A stretch of DNA of 64,000 nt from CAZWVI01 sp964637165 (GTDB lineage Bacteria > Planctomycetota > UBA1135), in assembly GCA_964637165.1 (NCBI GenBank), contig CAZWVI010000001.1, positions 238,575 through 302,574 on the forward strand. The letters run 5' to 3'. Each line of letters opens with the position of its first letter. The stretch's first letter is position 1. Of the stretch, positions 15,952-24,902 are shown piece after piece. Under the pieces are notes generated by a model that was given only the letters and a program-made list of their open reading frames with translations, was not told where the DNA came from and did no database searches. The position numbers and the translations under genes were made by a program.

Positions 15952-17166
15952 ATGAGCGAACAGGCTAAGTTGCGCCGCTACCCCATGCCGTTTTCTAAAC
16001 GGCGCTTAGACCGGCGTGCAGTTGATGTTGTAAAACAACTACAACGTGCTGGACACGAAACTTATATGGTCGGTGGTTGTGTGCGCGATTTGTTACTTGG
16101 CCGTTCACCCAAAGATTTTGATATCGCAACCGCGGCAACCCCCAATCAGGTTAAAAAACTGTTCAAGCGCTCACGAATAATTGGCAAGCGCTTCAAAATA
16201 GCCCATGTTTATGTCGGTCGAGAAGTTTATGAAATAGCCACCTTCAGAGCTAACCCAACAGTTGCAGAACAAGGCGAAACTAAGGTGCTTGCTCACGACA
16301 ACAACTTTGGTACTCCATTTGAAGATGCGATGCGCCGAGACTTTACCGTGAACGGAATGTATTTAGATCCCACCAAGGAAGAGATTCTAGATTGGACAGG
16401 CGGTATGGATGATTTGCACAAAGGCGTGCTGCATTCGATAGGCGATCCGGAGCGGCGCTTTAAGGAAGATCCAGTGCGTATCTTGCGATTAATTAAATTT
16501 ATGCGTCGCTTGGACTTCTCCCCGGGGCCGGATGAAATCGTAGCGGCACGAACCCAGCGTCACCATTTAGCTGAAGCCGCTCCCCCACGCTTAGTTGAAG
16601 AGGTCTTTCGCCTACTCCTCACCGGCGATTCAGAAGGTGTGTTCGAGGATTTAAGAGCACTGGAACTGTTCCGAATTTTATTGCCCGACTTAAACGCTTG
16701 GGTTGCTCGAGCCGTAAATAATTTTTCACGATTGACAGCTCGCTTACGCGTTTTAGATGGTTGGGTAAAGGAGGGAGGCGACCCTTGTTATTCTTTGCGC
16801 TTAGCAATTCTTTACGGCCCTTATGTTGAGGACGAACTTTGCCCGGCCACGCGCACAATTGCGGTACGTGAAATGCCTCAAGTGCCGGCATTTATTTTTA
16901 GCCGTATGCAAGAACGGGCACGTCTCCCACGCTTCGCACTTTCGCGAGCCTCAAGAATTCTTACCGCGCAAACTCGCCTAGACCCAATTCATTTCTATTC
17001 TGTGACTAAAAAACGCCGCTTTAATGAACAAAGTTTAATGGAGCAGGACTGGTTCCCCGATGCCTTGGAATTTTTGCGCGGTAGATTGGAGGCAGACGAC
17101 CGCGACATGACTATTTACGATGAATGGCACGAAAGAAGTCTTCCCATCTTGCAGCGCGGCCGCTAA
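15952..17166 (+). CDS. pcnB: Poly(A) polymerase / tRNA nucleotidyltransferase family (PcnB-like)
   Basis: 404 residues. Class II nucleotidyltransferase with the GGCVRD motif at 41-46 and the metal-binding Asp55 and Asp57 in KDFDIAT. RIIGKRFKIAHVYVG and RRDFTVNGMYLDP match the PcnB branch better than the CCA-adding branch, and the Arg-rich C-terminal tail also suits poly(A) polymerase I. PcnB adds 3' tails that promote RNA decay. Both tRNA genes nearby encode their own CCA, so CCA addition would only be repair here. It begins 41 bases after rsmG. Confidence 0.8.
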   Translation: MSEQAKLRRYPMPFSKRRLDRRAVDVVKQLQRAGHETYMVGGCVRDLLLGRSPKDFDIATAATPNQVKKLFKRSRIIGKRFKIAHVYVGREVYEIATFRANPTVAEQGETKVLAHDNNFGTPFEDAMRRDFTVNGMYLDPTKEEILDWTGGMDDLHKGVLHSIGDPERRFKEDPVRILRLIKFMRRLDFSPGPDEIVAARTQRHHLAEAAPPRLVEEVFRLLLTGDSEGVFEDLRALELFRILLPDLNAWVARAVNNFSRLTARLRVLDGWVKEGGDPCYSLRLAILYGPYVEDELCPATRTIAVREMPQVPAFIFSRMQERARLPRFALSRASRILTAQTRLDPIHFYSVTKKRRFNEQSLMEQDWFPDALEFLRGRLEADDRDMTIYDEWHERSLPILQRGR

Positions 17167-17182
17167 ACTTTGCGGCTCGGTT

Positions 17183-17259
17183 GGGCGTTTAGCTCAGTTG
17201 GCTAGAGCACCAGCTCGACAAGCTGGGGGTCACAGGTTCAAGCCCTGTAACGCCCACCA
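17183..17259 (+). tRNA. tRNA-Val (anticodon GAC)
   Basis: 77 nt with encoded CCA. Acceptor stem GGGCGTT/AACGCCC, anticodon stem CCAGC/GCTGG with loop TCGACAA and anticodon GAC at 17217-17219, T-arm ACAGG/CCTGT around TTCAAGC, discriminator A. It lies 16 bases after pcnB and could share its transcript. Confidence 0.94.
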
Positions 17260-17311
17260 ACCTAACTATTTACTTTAACTAACTTTAACCGCCGGCTTTC
17301 GTATTCTGTTC

Positions 17312-18712
17312 ATGATGAGCAATTCTCTGTCCGCCATCTCTTGTGCCGTGGCCATGTCCTTGTGCACCTCGCTAACTGCTCAAGTTGAAATTCCTGACAA
17401 TTTGAGTTTGGCTGAATTCATGGGCGACCGCTGGACGGTAGAGGCTCAAGTTTATTCACAAATTGGACCGGCAGTGGTCAGCATTGATGTTTCTGGAGCA
17501 ATTCAGCAATCAGCCTGGCCGTTTGGGCGTTCGCAAAGAAAAGAAGGTGCGCTTGGACAAGGCACTGGCGTCTTGATTGATGCTAGTGGTTTGTTGATTA
17601 CCAATGCTCATGTTGCGGCGCCGCAAGGAAATGGTATTGAAGCCAAATCAATCAAGTTGCAAGTTTCATTTGCCGACGAATTCGGCGGTGCAAAATACCC
17701 AGCTACCTTGTTAAATGTGGACCACGAATGGGATTTAGCCTTATTGAAAATTGAAGCGCCAGGTCCATTTGCTTACACCCCCTTGGGTAGTAGTGCCGAT
17801 TTAATAAAAGGTGAAAAAGTAATTGCGATTGGAACACCATTAGGCAATTCTCATTCAATTACCTCAGGAGTATTGTCTGGAGTGCACCGCAATATAACCA
17901 TCGGTGTTAATGGCGGCCCCAAAGAAATTCCAGGCTTACTGCAAACCGATGCGGCGATTAATCCAGGCAACTCAGGTGGCCCACTGTTGAATGCTTATGG
18001 TGAATTAATTGGAATTAACAACGCGACTATGCAAGCTGCCGATGGCATTGGCTTTGCAATTCCAGTTGACCGCGTCGCAGAAATTCTTGAACAACGATTA
18101 TTAAACGCCGGTCGCTCATCGCGTTTTTGGGCAGGCTTAGTCGTTGAGGAAATCGATGGAAAGTTAATTGCCACCGAGGTCGATCAACGCGGACCAGCGG
18201 CCAGTGCTGGCATCAAACGCGGAAATGTAATTGCTGGCATTAACGGGGAGGCCATTTCTACACTCACCGATTATGCAACTTATATGCTGCCACTTTCGGC
18301 TGGAGAAAAAGTCAGCCTAGATGTCGGCAGTACTCAAAATCAACAAGTGATTTCTTTTGAACTACTACCAACTCGAGGTCGTGACACAATTGGATATTTG
18401 GGCTTTGATGCGACTCGTGACGTGGTGGTTCTGCGTCGCAGTAATGGCTATAGATCGCGAGTGCCAATTTTAAGAGTAACTAAAGTGTATTCAAACACCA
18501 GCGCCGAAAATTTAGGCTTACAAGTTGATGATGCAATTGTTGGAGTGCGAATGGAAAGTGCCCGCCGCGGAAGTCAATGGCAGGAAGTGCGCTCACTAAG
18601 TGAATTAGTTTCTTTGCTGCGCGGCAACAAAGTTGCCCAAAGTGGCGACAACTTATGGGTTTTACGTGGTGAAGAAAGTTTCAAAGGGCGCTTAGATGTT
18701 TCCCAACAATAA
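17312..18712 (+). CDS. HtrA/DegP-like trypsin-type protease with PDZ domain
   Basis: 466 residues. An N-terminal signal peptide (about 1-24) predicts export to the periplasm. The trypsin-like domain has the full triad His100 (ITNAHV), Asp141 (HEWDLALLKI) and Ser221 (INPGNSGGPL). A PDZ domain follows (about 270-350), with GPAASAGIKRGNVIAGING. A second, more degenerate PDZ-like segment lies near residues 375-450 (VYSNTSAENLGLQVDDAIVG). Such proteins degrade or refold damaged envelope proteins. The gene stands alone, and its stop codon is part of the symmetric hairpin at 18705-18733. Confidence 0.9.
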   Translation: MMSNSLSAISCAVAMSLCTSLTAQVEIPDNLSLAEFMGDRWTVEAQVYSQIGPAVVSIDVSGAIQQSAWPFGRSQRKEGALGQGTGVLIDASGLLITNAHVAAPQGNGIEAKSIKLQVSFADEFGGAKYPATLLNVDHEWDLALLKIEAPGPFAYTPLGSSADLIKGEKVIAIGTPLGNSHSITSGVLSGVHRNITIGVNGGPKEIPGLLQTDAAINPGNSGGPLLNAYGELIGINNATMQAADGIGFAIPVDRVAEILEQRLLNAGRSSRFWAGLVVEEIDGKLIATEVDQRGPAASAGIKRGNVIAGINGEAISTLTDYATYMLPLSAGEKVSLDVGSTQNQQVISFELLPTRGRDTIGYLGFDATRDVVVLRRSNGYRSRVPILRVTKVYSNTSAENLGLQVDDAIVGVRMESARRGSQWQEVRSLSELVSLLRGNKVAQSGDNLWVLRGEESFKGRLDVSQQ

Positions 18713-18733
18713 GCGGTGCATACGCTTATTGTT
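18705..18733. terminator. Bidirectional hairpin at convergent stop codons
   Basis: AACAATAAGCG, a seven-base loop and CGCTTATTGTT form a perfect 11-pair inverted repeat between the convergent protease and epimerase genes. Each arm contains the stop codon of its gene: both read CAA TAA GCG. The AT-rich outer end gives a short U-rich tail in both directions, so it probably terminates both transcripts. Confidence 0.6.
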
Positions 18734-19712
18734 CAAGCCACTGCGCGTATCTTTGTAAACCCTCTGCCACGGTCGTATGTGGGTCGTAGCCGAGCAGGCG
18801 CTTCGGTTTACTAATGTCGGCAAAGGTGATATTTACATCGCCGGGCTGCAGAGGCAGTTGATTAACTTGTGGCTCGACACCGAAGGCCTGGCCCATCAGG
18901 CTAATTAAGTCAGCTAGACTTGTTGTGCGCGACTCTCCGAGGTTAAAAATCTCATAACCTTGACAGCGTTCCATAGAACGAACCACCCCGTCAATTATGT
19001 CCGAGAAAAAGGTGTAGTCACGTGCGGTACTGCCGTCACCGAACATCGGAATTGATTGCCCATTTTTCAATAGTTTGGCAAACTTGGCAATTGCCATTTC
19101 CGGGCGTTGGCGCGGGCCGAAAACGGTGAAAAAGCGGAGTGCAAAAATGGGAATTTCATACAGGTGATGGTAAGTATAGGCCAAAACTTCGCATGATTTT
19201 TTACTGGCCGCGTAAGGAGACACTGGTTGAGAAATTTCGTCCGTCTCACTGAACGGAGTATTGGTTAGTCCCCCATATACGCTACTCGAAGAGGCCATTA
19301 CAAAGCGCGTTTGCGGATTTGAATCTTTGATTGCATCGAGCAGACTAAGTGTGCCTTGGACGTTTACATCGAAATATAAGGACGGGTTTTCTAAAGAAGG
19401 CCGCACTCCTGCGCGAGCGGCAAGATGCACAACCACGTCAAAGTTTCCCTCTGAGATGATTTTGGAAATTGCTTCCCGGTCTCGAATGTCAACCTCGTGT
19501 AGGCTGAACTGAGAGTCGCCGGTGGCATCTTGTAAATTGAGACGTTTAATTGCTGGGTCGTAAAAATCGTCGAAGCAATCTATGCCAACTACTTCACTAC
19601 CCATTGCTAAGCAGCGGTCAACAAGGTGCGATCCGATAAATCCGGCCGCGCCCGTTATGAGAACTTTTTTAAAGGGGCGAACGCTAAGTTCGGTTGATGA
19701 TGAGGTGTTCAT
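18726..19712 (-). CDS. NAD-dependent epimerase, UDP-glucuronate 4-epimerase-like
   Basis: 328 residues, extended short-chain dehydrogenase. The cofactor loop GAAGFIGSHL is near residue 22, the catalytic set is Ser/Ser in MASSSSVYGG with Tyr and Lys in SPYAASKKSCE, and the NLGESRTTSL segment is typical. Overall layout (IDCFDDFYDP after the first strand, LPLQPGDVNITFADISK near the end) resembles bacterial UDP-glucuronate 4-epimerases, which make UDP-galacturonate for capsule or LPS. Its start overlaps the glmS stop by four bases. Confidence 0.82.
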   Translation of the reverse strand: MNTSSSTELSVRPFKKVLITGAAGFIGSHLVDRCLAMGSEVVGIDCFDDFYDPAIKRLNLQDATGDSQFSLHEVDIRDREAISKIISEGNFDVVVHLAARAGVRPSLENPSLYFDVNVQGTLSLLDAIKDSNPQTRFVMASSSSVYGGLTNTPFSETDEISQPVSPYAASKKSCEVLAYTYHHLYEIPIFALRFFTVFGPRQRPEMAIAKFAKLLKNGQSIPMFGDGSTARDYTFFSDIIDGVVRSMERCQGYEIFNLGESRTTSLADLISLMGQAFGVEPQVNQLPLQPGDVNITFADISKPKRLLGYDPHTTVAEGLQRYAQWLEQ

Positions 19713-21562
19713 TCGACAGTTACAGACTTGGCTAAGTTGCGTGGTTGGTCAATATCCTTACCCAAACGCAGAGCGACTTGGTAGGAAAGCTGTTGAAGTG
19801 GTATTACGTTTACCAATGGTGATAGATGTTCTGGAACTTCAGGGACAAACAAGATTGCGTCGGCGAGCTTGGCGACTTTGTCGTCGCCATGGGTGGCAAT
19901 AGCAATTACTTTCCCAGAGCGCGCACGCACTTCTTCAATGTTTGAGACCATCTTTTCGTAAGTTAAACCGGGGGTGGCAATCGCCACTACCGGAAATTGA
20001 GCATCGATTAAGGCGATTGGCCCGTGTTTCATTTCCCCGGCCGGATATCCTTCAGCGTGAATGTATGAAATTTCTTTCAACTTCAAGGCTCCTTCTAAAG
20101 CGATTGGGTGGTTGAAGCCACGACCAAGAAACAAGCAAGACTTTATTTCGGCTAAAATATCGGTGGCGGCTTGGACTTCTCTGTTGGCCTGTTCGCTAAA
20201 CATTGAATCAAGTTTAGGACGCAAGTGACGTAAGTCATCAATTAGCCGACGGCCGGCAGCGGCACTTAAATGGCCGCGCGCGCGCCCAACCCTAATTGCT
20301 AACAAGTACAAGGCGGCAAGTTGACCGAAGAAAGCTTTGGTTGAGGCAACTCCAACCTCTGGCCCGCAGTGGGTCAAAACAATATGTCCAGCTTCGCGCT
20401 CGAGTGTTGAGCCGCGCACGTTGCATACGCCTAAAGTAGAACCACCGCGGCGTTGAACTTCACGCATTGCACGTAAACTATCGGCGGTTTCGCCACTTTG
20501 AGAAATAACTACGGTGAGTGCATTGTCTTCAACTAGTTCTGGGCTGTAAAGAAATTCACTTGCATTTAAAATATCACCTGGGAGGCCAGCAAACGCTTCG
20601 AGGAATTGCTTGCCGAGCATTGCAGAGTGAAAACTTGTTCCCATTGCCATGAATCGCAAACGCTTAAAGCGACATAGCTCTTGATCTGAAAAGCCAAAGT
20701 CATTTTCGAAAACAACATCTCCTTCCTCGTCTAAAAGCCGGTCGAAAGCGGTGCGCGCCAATACATCGGGTTGCTCTTCAATTTCTTTGAGCATGAAATG
20801 TGGATAGCCACCTTTTTCGGCTTGCTCTGGAGTCCAGTCACAAGTTTGCGTGGCACGGCTGATGGCCGCGCCATCAGCATTGAAAACTTGCAGAGAATCG
20901 GCCTCTAGAATGGCCGTCTCACCATTTTCTAAAGCAATGAATTCTCGAGTTATTTCCAATAAAGCGGGCATGTCCGAACCTGCGCAAGTGGCATTATCAG
21001 CGACTCCGATAACTAGCGGAGAGTCGTGACGGGCAACCACTAGTTGGCCGGCATTGTCAGCGCTGGCGGCGACTAATGCATAAGCACCGTCCACTTGTTT
21101 TAGTGCCGCACGAACGGCGAGGTGCAAGTCGCCGTCATTAGGTATTAATAAGCTGCCTATCAGATTAGCTAAAACTTCAGTGTCGGTGTCAGAGCTAAAC
21201 TTACAGCCATCTGATTGCAATTCATTCCGCAGTTCAGCGTAGTTTTCAATAATCCCATTATGTACCACCACAACTTTTTGCAGATGGTCTCGGTGTGGGT
21301 GCGCATTGCGGTCTTCAGGTGCGCCATGGGTTGCCCAGCGAGTATGCGCAAGCGCCATGGTGCTGGCCGGGAGCGCATCGTTTTTTAGGATTTCCTCGAG
21401 AGCGGCAATTTTTCCGGTGCGACGCCGAACTTGAATGGCGTGATCAACAACCACAGCCATTCCGGCGCTATCGTAACCACGGTATTCAAGCGTTTTAAGA
21501 CCGGCAAGAACCGCCGGAATTACGTTGCCTTCACTTCCGACTGCCGCAACAATACCGCACAT
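19709..21562 (-). CDS. glmS: Glutamine--fructose-6-phosphate aminotransferase
   Basis: 617 residues, full length. It makes glucosamine-6-phosphate, the entry step to UDP-GlcNAc. The N-terminal glutaminase begins MCGIVAAVG with nucleophile Cys2; two SIS domains follow (SQSGETADSL near 355 and FLGRGFNHPIALEGALKLKE near 480). The C-terminus LAKSVTVE is standard. I saw no glmS ribozyme upstream: only one base separates it from the preceding gene. It lies between two UDP-sugar genes, which suggests coordinated nucleotide-sugar supply. Confidence 0.96.
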   Translation of the reverse strand: MCGIVAAVGSEGNVIPAVLAGLKTLEYRGYDSAGMAVVVDHAIQVRRRTGKIAALEEILKNDALPASTMALAHTRWATHGAPEDRNAHPHRDHLQKVVVVHNGIIENYAELRNELQSDGCKFSSDTDTEVLANLIGSLLIPNDGDLHLAVRAALKQVDGAYALVAASADNAGQLVVARHDSPLVIGVADNATCAGSDMPALLEITREFIALENGETAILEADSLQVFNADGAAISRATQTCDWTPEQAEKGGYPHFMLKEIEEQPDVLARTAFDRLLDEEGDVVFENDFGFSDQELCRFKRLRFMAMGTSFHSAMLGKQFLEAFAGLPGDILNASEFLYSPELVEDNALTVVISQSGETADSLRAMREVQRRGGSTLGVCNVRGSTLEREAGHIVLTHCGPEVGVASTKAFFGQLAALYLLAIRVGRARGHLSAAAGRRLIDDLRHLRPKLDSMFSEQANREVQAATDILAEIKSCLFLGRGFNHPIALEGALKLKEISYIHAEGYPAGEMKHGPIALIDAQFPVVAIATPGLTYEKMVSNIEEVRARSGKVIAIATHGDDKVAKLADAILFVPEVPEHLSPLVNVIPLQQLSYQVALRLGKDIDQPRNLAKSVTVE

Positions 21563-21563
21563 T

Positions 21564-22511
21564 TTATTTGGCGTCTTCGACTACTCTTGTGCGGAAGAAA
21601 GGAATCGTGCGTTCCAATCCTTCGGGGAGTTCAACTTGCGGCGACCAGTCGAGCAATGACTTGGCTTTGGTGATGTCAGGTTGACGTACTTTTGGATCAT
21701 CGGTTGGCAAATCCTTAAAGACAATTTCTCGCTCCACGCCAAGCGCTTCTTGAACACGTTCGGCAAATTGCAAAATTGTCATTTCGGTTGGGTTGCCAAT
21801 GTTGGTTGGGAAGGCTTCGTCAGATTGCATTAATCGAAAAGCCCCTTCAAGTAAATCATCGACAAAACAAAAAGAACGGGTCTGAGAACCATCACCAAAA
21901 ACGGTAAGGTCTTCACCACGCAATGATTGACCGATGAAGGCCGGCAAAACTCGCCCATCGTCTAAGCGCATGCGCGGACCATAAGTGTTGAAAATTCGCA
22001 TGATGCGAGTTTTTAATCCATGGTGTCGATGGTAGGCCATAGTGATTGCTTCGGCGAAACGCTTGGCCTCGTCGTAACAACCGCGTGGACCAACCGGGTT
22101 AACGTTGCCCCAGTAATCTTCTGGTTGCGGGTGAACCAGTGGGTCGCCATAACATTCAGATGTGCTGGCGATTAAAAAACGTGCACCTTTAGACATCGCC
22201 AAGCCCAAACAATTATGAGTGCCCAAAGCCCCCACTTTCATAGTTTGGATGGGAATCTTTAAGTAATCAATTGGCGAGGCCGGCGATGCGAAGTGATAAA
22301 CCTCGTCAAGGTCGCCCGGCAAATGAATAAACTGAGTTACATCATGACGAATAAAAGTGAATGAATTATTATCTTCAAGATGTTCTAAGTTGCGCGGATC
22401 ACCGGTAACGAAATTGTCCATGCCAACAACTTCGTAGCCAAGGCCGAGAAGTTTATCGCAAAGGTGGGATCCAAGGAATCCGGCGGCGCCGGTTACGAGT
22501 GCACGTGGCAT
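21564..22511 (-). CDS. UDP-glucuronate decarboxylase (UDP-xylose synthase)
   Basis: 315 residues. Extended SDR with GAAGFLGSHLCDKLL, HFASPASPIDYLKIP, STSECYGDP and YDEAKRFAE, all hallmark segments of UXS enzymes, which convert UDP-glucuronate to UDP-xylose. The catalytic Glu in TSE and the Tyr/Lys pair are present. Together with the epimerase at 18726 it forms two competing uses of UDP-glucuronate. One base separates it from accC upstream and from glmS downstream. Confidence 0.9.
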   Translation of the reverse strand: MPRALVTGAAGFLGSHLCDKLLGLGYEVVGMDNFVTGDPRNLEHLEDNNSFTFIRHDVTQFIHLPGDLDEVYHFASPASPIDYLKIPIQTMKVGALGTHNCLGLAMSKGARFLIASTSECYGDPLVHPQPEDYWGNVNPVGPRGCYDEAKRFAEAITMAYHRHHGLKTRIMRIFNTYGPRMRLDDGRVLPAFIGQSLRGEDLTVFGDGSQTRSFCFVDDLLEGAFRLMQSDEAFPTNIGNPTEMTILQFAERVQEALGVEREIVFKDLPTDDPKVRQPDITKAKSLLDWSPQVELPEGLERTIPFFRTRVVEDAK

Positions 22512-22512
22512 G

Positions 22513-23862
22513 TTAATTTTCTAGTAAGCGGCCCAAAAAGCCGGTGTCGATGTTGCCGTTCACGAATTCAGCTTCGTGAAGTAAGCGGCTGTGAAGTGGA
22601 GTTGTGGTGTGAATTCCGGGACCTTCCACGCGGATCTCGGACAGGGCACGACGAGCAATGGCCAGCGCTTCTTCGCGGCTATCACCAAGAACCATCAACT
22701 TGGCAATCATTGAATCGTAGAAACGTGGGATTTCACAGCCAGCGGCAAGGTGAGTGTCAATGCGCACGCCGCGGCCACCAGGTAGAACAAGTCGTTCAAT
22801 TCTTCCAGGGGTCGGAGCAAAACCGCGGTCAGGATTTTCTGCGTTGAGGCGAAATTCGATTGCGTGGCCGCGCAAGTTGATGTCAGCTTGTCCAAGCGAA
22901 AGTGGTTCACCGGCAGCAAGTTTGAGCTGCCATTTAACTAAATCAATTCCGGTTACTAGTTCAGTAACACTATGCTCAACTTGAATACGCGCGTTGAGTT
23001 CAATAAAAAAGTAGTTGCCATCTTTGTCCAACAAGAATTCAACTGTTCCAGCGTTTTGGTAGCCAGCTTGCTTAGCGAAAGCCACTGCTGAATCGCCCAT
23101 GCGCTGACGCAGGTCATCGTCAAGCGCCGGCGAGGGAGCTTCTTCGATAAGTTTTTGGTGGCGTCTTTGTACAGAGCAGTCTCTTTCACCTAAGTGAATG
23201 ACGTTTCCATCAGGTCCAGCGAGGATTTGGAATTCAATGTGCCGTGGGTCTTCGACAAACTTTTCAATGTAAACAGATGGGTCGTTAAATGCGTTTGCGG
23301 CTTCGGTGCGGGCTTGGTGGAAACCATTCACCAAGCTTATCTCGTTGCGCGCAACTCGCATGCCGCGGCCACCACCACCAGAAGATGCTTTAATAATTAC
23401 TGGGTAGCCAATTTCCTTGGCAACACGAATTGCTTCATCGGGGTCTTCAACCGCCCCATCAGAACCGGGCACTACCGGCACGCCCCCGGCAATCGCCACT
23501 TCCTTGGCGCGGGCTTTATTTCCACAATCTGCAATAACTTCAGGTGGCGGGCCGATAAAGGTCAATTCGCACGAGCGGCAAACTTCAGCAAAGTGTGAGT
23601 TTTCGGCCAAAAAACCATAACCAGGGTGAACGGCGTCAACGTCGGCGATTTCTGCAGCGGCAATGATGCTTGGAATGTGCAAGTAGGATTGCGCGGCATT
23701 TGCCGGACCGATGCAAATTGCAGAATCGGCAAGTTCAACATACGGCATGCCACGGTCAGCTTCAGAATACACGACAACGGATTCGACATCGAGGTCGCGA
23801 CACGCACGGACAATTCTCAAGGCGATTTCGCCGCGATTGGCAATTAAAACCCGGTCAAACAT
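22513..23862 (-). CDS. accC: Biotin carboxylase subunit of acetyl-CoA carboxylase
   Basis: 449 residues, the usual length. It carboxylates the biotin on AccB using ATP and bicarbonate, supplying malonyl-CoA. It has the N-terminal IANRGEIALRIVRA, HPGYGFLAEN, the glycine-rich ATP-grasp loop KASSGGGGRGM and NARIQVEHSVTE near residue 290. It starts 8 bases after accB, the canonical accBC pair. No pyruvate carboxylase or biotin carrier domain is fused. Confidence 0.96.
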   Translation of the reverse strand: MFDRVLIANRGEIALRIVRACRDLDVESVVVYSEADRGMPYVELADSAICIGPANAAQSYLHIPSIIAAAEIADVDAVHPGYGFLAENSHFAEVCRSCELTFIGPPPEVIADCGNKARAKEVAIAGGVPVVPGSDGAVEDPDEAIRVAKEIGYPVIIKASSGGGGRGMRVARNEISLVNGFHQARTEAANAFNDPSVYIEKFVEDPRHIEFQILAGPDGNVIHLGERDCSVQRRHQKLIEEAPSPALDDDLRQRMGDSAVAFAKQAGYQNAGTVEFLLDKDGNYFFIELNARIQVEHSVTELVTGIDLVKWQLKLAAGEPLSLGQADINLRGHAIEFRLNAENPDRGFAPTPGRIERLVLPGGRGVRIDTHLAAGCEIPRFYDSMIAKLMVLGDSREEALAIARRALSEIRVEGPGIHTTTPLHSRLLHEAEFVNGNIDTGFLGRLLEN

Positions 23863-23870
23863 TTTCAGCC

Positions 23871-24323
23871 TTAAGGACGGATTTTGAAGATGGCTTGGCC
23901 GAACTCAACGGCCTCGCCATCTTTGACAAGGATTTCGACAATTTCGCCACTGCACTCAGCTTTGATCTCGTTCATTACTTTCATTGCTTCAAGGATGCAC
24001 AAAACACTTTCGGGGGTAATGCTGTCACCAACTGAAACGTAAGGGTCAGCTTCAGGGCTAGGCAATCGATAGAAGGTGCCAACCATTGGAGCTGAGAAAA
24101 TTTCTAAGCCATCATCAACCGTCGCAGCGGCGGCGGCTGGCGCAACTGCCGAAGGAGCAGCCACTGGCACCGGCACGGCGGCGGGAGTGTCCATTGGTGC
24201 GACTACAGTGCCGCCGTTTTGACGTGACAATCGAATCCGCGAGGCTTCGGTTTCGTACTCGATTTCGGTGAGTGAGCCCTCATCCATGAGGGCTAAAAGT
24301 TGTTTTAGGAGGTCTTGTTCCAC
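23871..24323 (-). CDS. accB: Biotin carboxyl carrier protein of acetyl-CoA carboxylase
   Basis: 150 residues. The biotin is attached to Lys115 in CILEAMKVMNEI; the conserved APMVGTFYRLPSP begins the carrier domain, and an Ala/Pro/Val-rich linker spans about residues 40-70. The start is GTG (24321-24323); the residues that follow match the usual AccB N-terminus, and the next ATG would remove it. Followed directly by accC. Confidence 0.95.
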   Translation of the reverse strand: MEQDLLKQLLALMDEGSLTEIEYETEASRIRLSRQNGGTVVAPMDTPAAVPVPVAAPSAVAPAAAAATVDDGLEIFSAPMVGTFYRLPSPEADPYVSVGDSITPESVLCILEAMKVMNEIKAECSGEIVEILVKDGEAVEFGQAIFKIRP

Positions 24324-24345
24324 GGGGTTATTAACTAAGGGCTTA

Positions 24346-24831
24346 CTATTGTGCCTGCCAGGGGCCTGATTTGCCCCCAGATTTTTCTAATAAACGGGTG
24401 CTTTTTATTTCAATCCCCTTGCTGAGAGCCTTGGTCATGTCGTAAATCACCAAAGCTGCATTACTTGCGCCAACCATGGCCTCCATTTCAACACCTGTTT
24501 GGGCGGTCGCGCGCGCGCAACATTGGATTTTCAAGGTGAATTCGTCAGGCATCACCGTGAAATCAAAGGCCACGGAATCTAAGGGAAGCTGATGGCACAT
24601 CGGAATTAAATCGGCAGTTTTTTTAGCGGCTTGAATTCCAGCAATGCGGGCAGGTTCGATAATCCCACCTTTGGGATTGTCTCCGGCAAGGATTTTGCAG
24701 AAGGCTTGTTCTGGGAACACCACTAAGGCCTCGGCGGTTGCCTGGCGTAAGTTCACTTTTTTATCGCCAACGTCGACCATTTGTGGTTGGCCTTGTTGAT
24801 CGAGGTGTGAAAGTTCCGAAGATTTACTCAT
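24346..24831 (-). CDS. moaC: Cyclic pyranopterin monophosphate synthase (MoaC)
   Basis: 161 residues. MoaC acts with MoaA in the first step of molybdenum cofactor synthesis. The core motifs are present: IPMCHQLPLDSV, TGVEMEAM, YDMTKALSKGI (catalytic Asp and Lys) and LLEKSGGKSG. No other mo-cofactor gene is in the window, so moaC is separated from its pathway here. It lies 22 bases upstream of accB and may be the first gene of the accBC-uxs-glmS run. Confidence 0.93.
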   Translation of the reverse strand: MSKSSELSHLDQQGQPQMVDVGDKKVNLRQATAEALVVFPEQAFCKILAGDNPKGGIIEPARIAGIQAAKKTADLIPMCHQLPLDSVAFDFTVMPDEFTLKIQCCARATAQTGVEMEAMVGASNAALVIYDMTKALSKGIEIKSTRLLEKSGGKSGPWQAQ

Positions 24832-24902
24832 GTCGTGGCCAGCATCGCCGTAGTAGGTTTAGCAATTGCAGGCCTCAACATTGTAGTCTCTGCCTCACTT
24901 AG

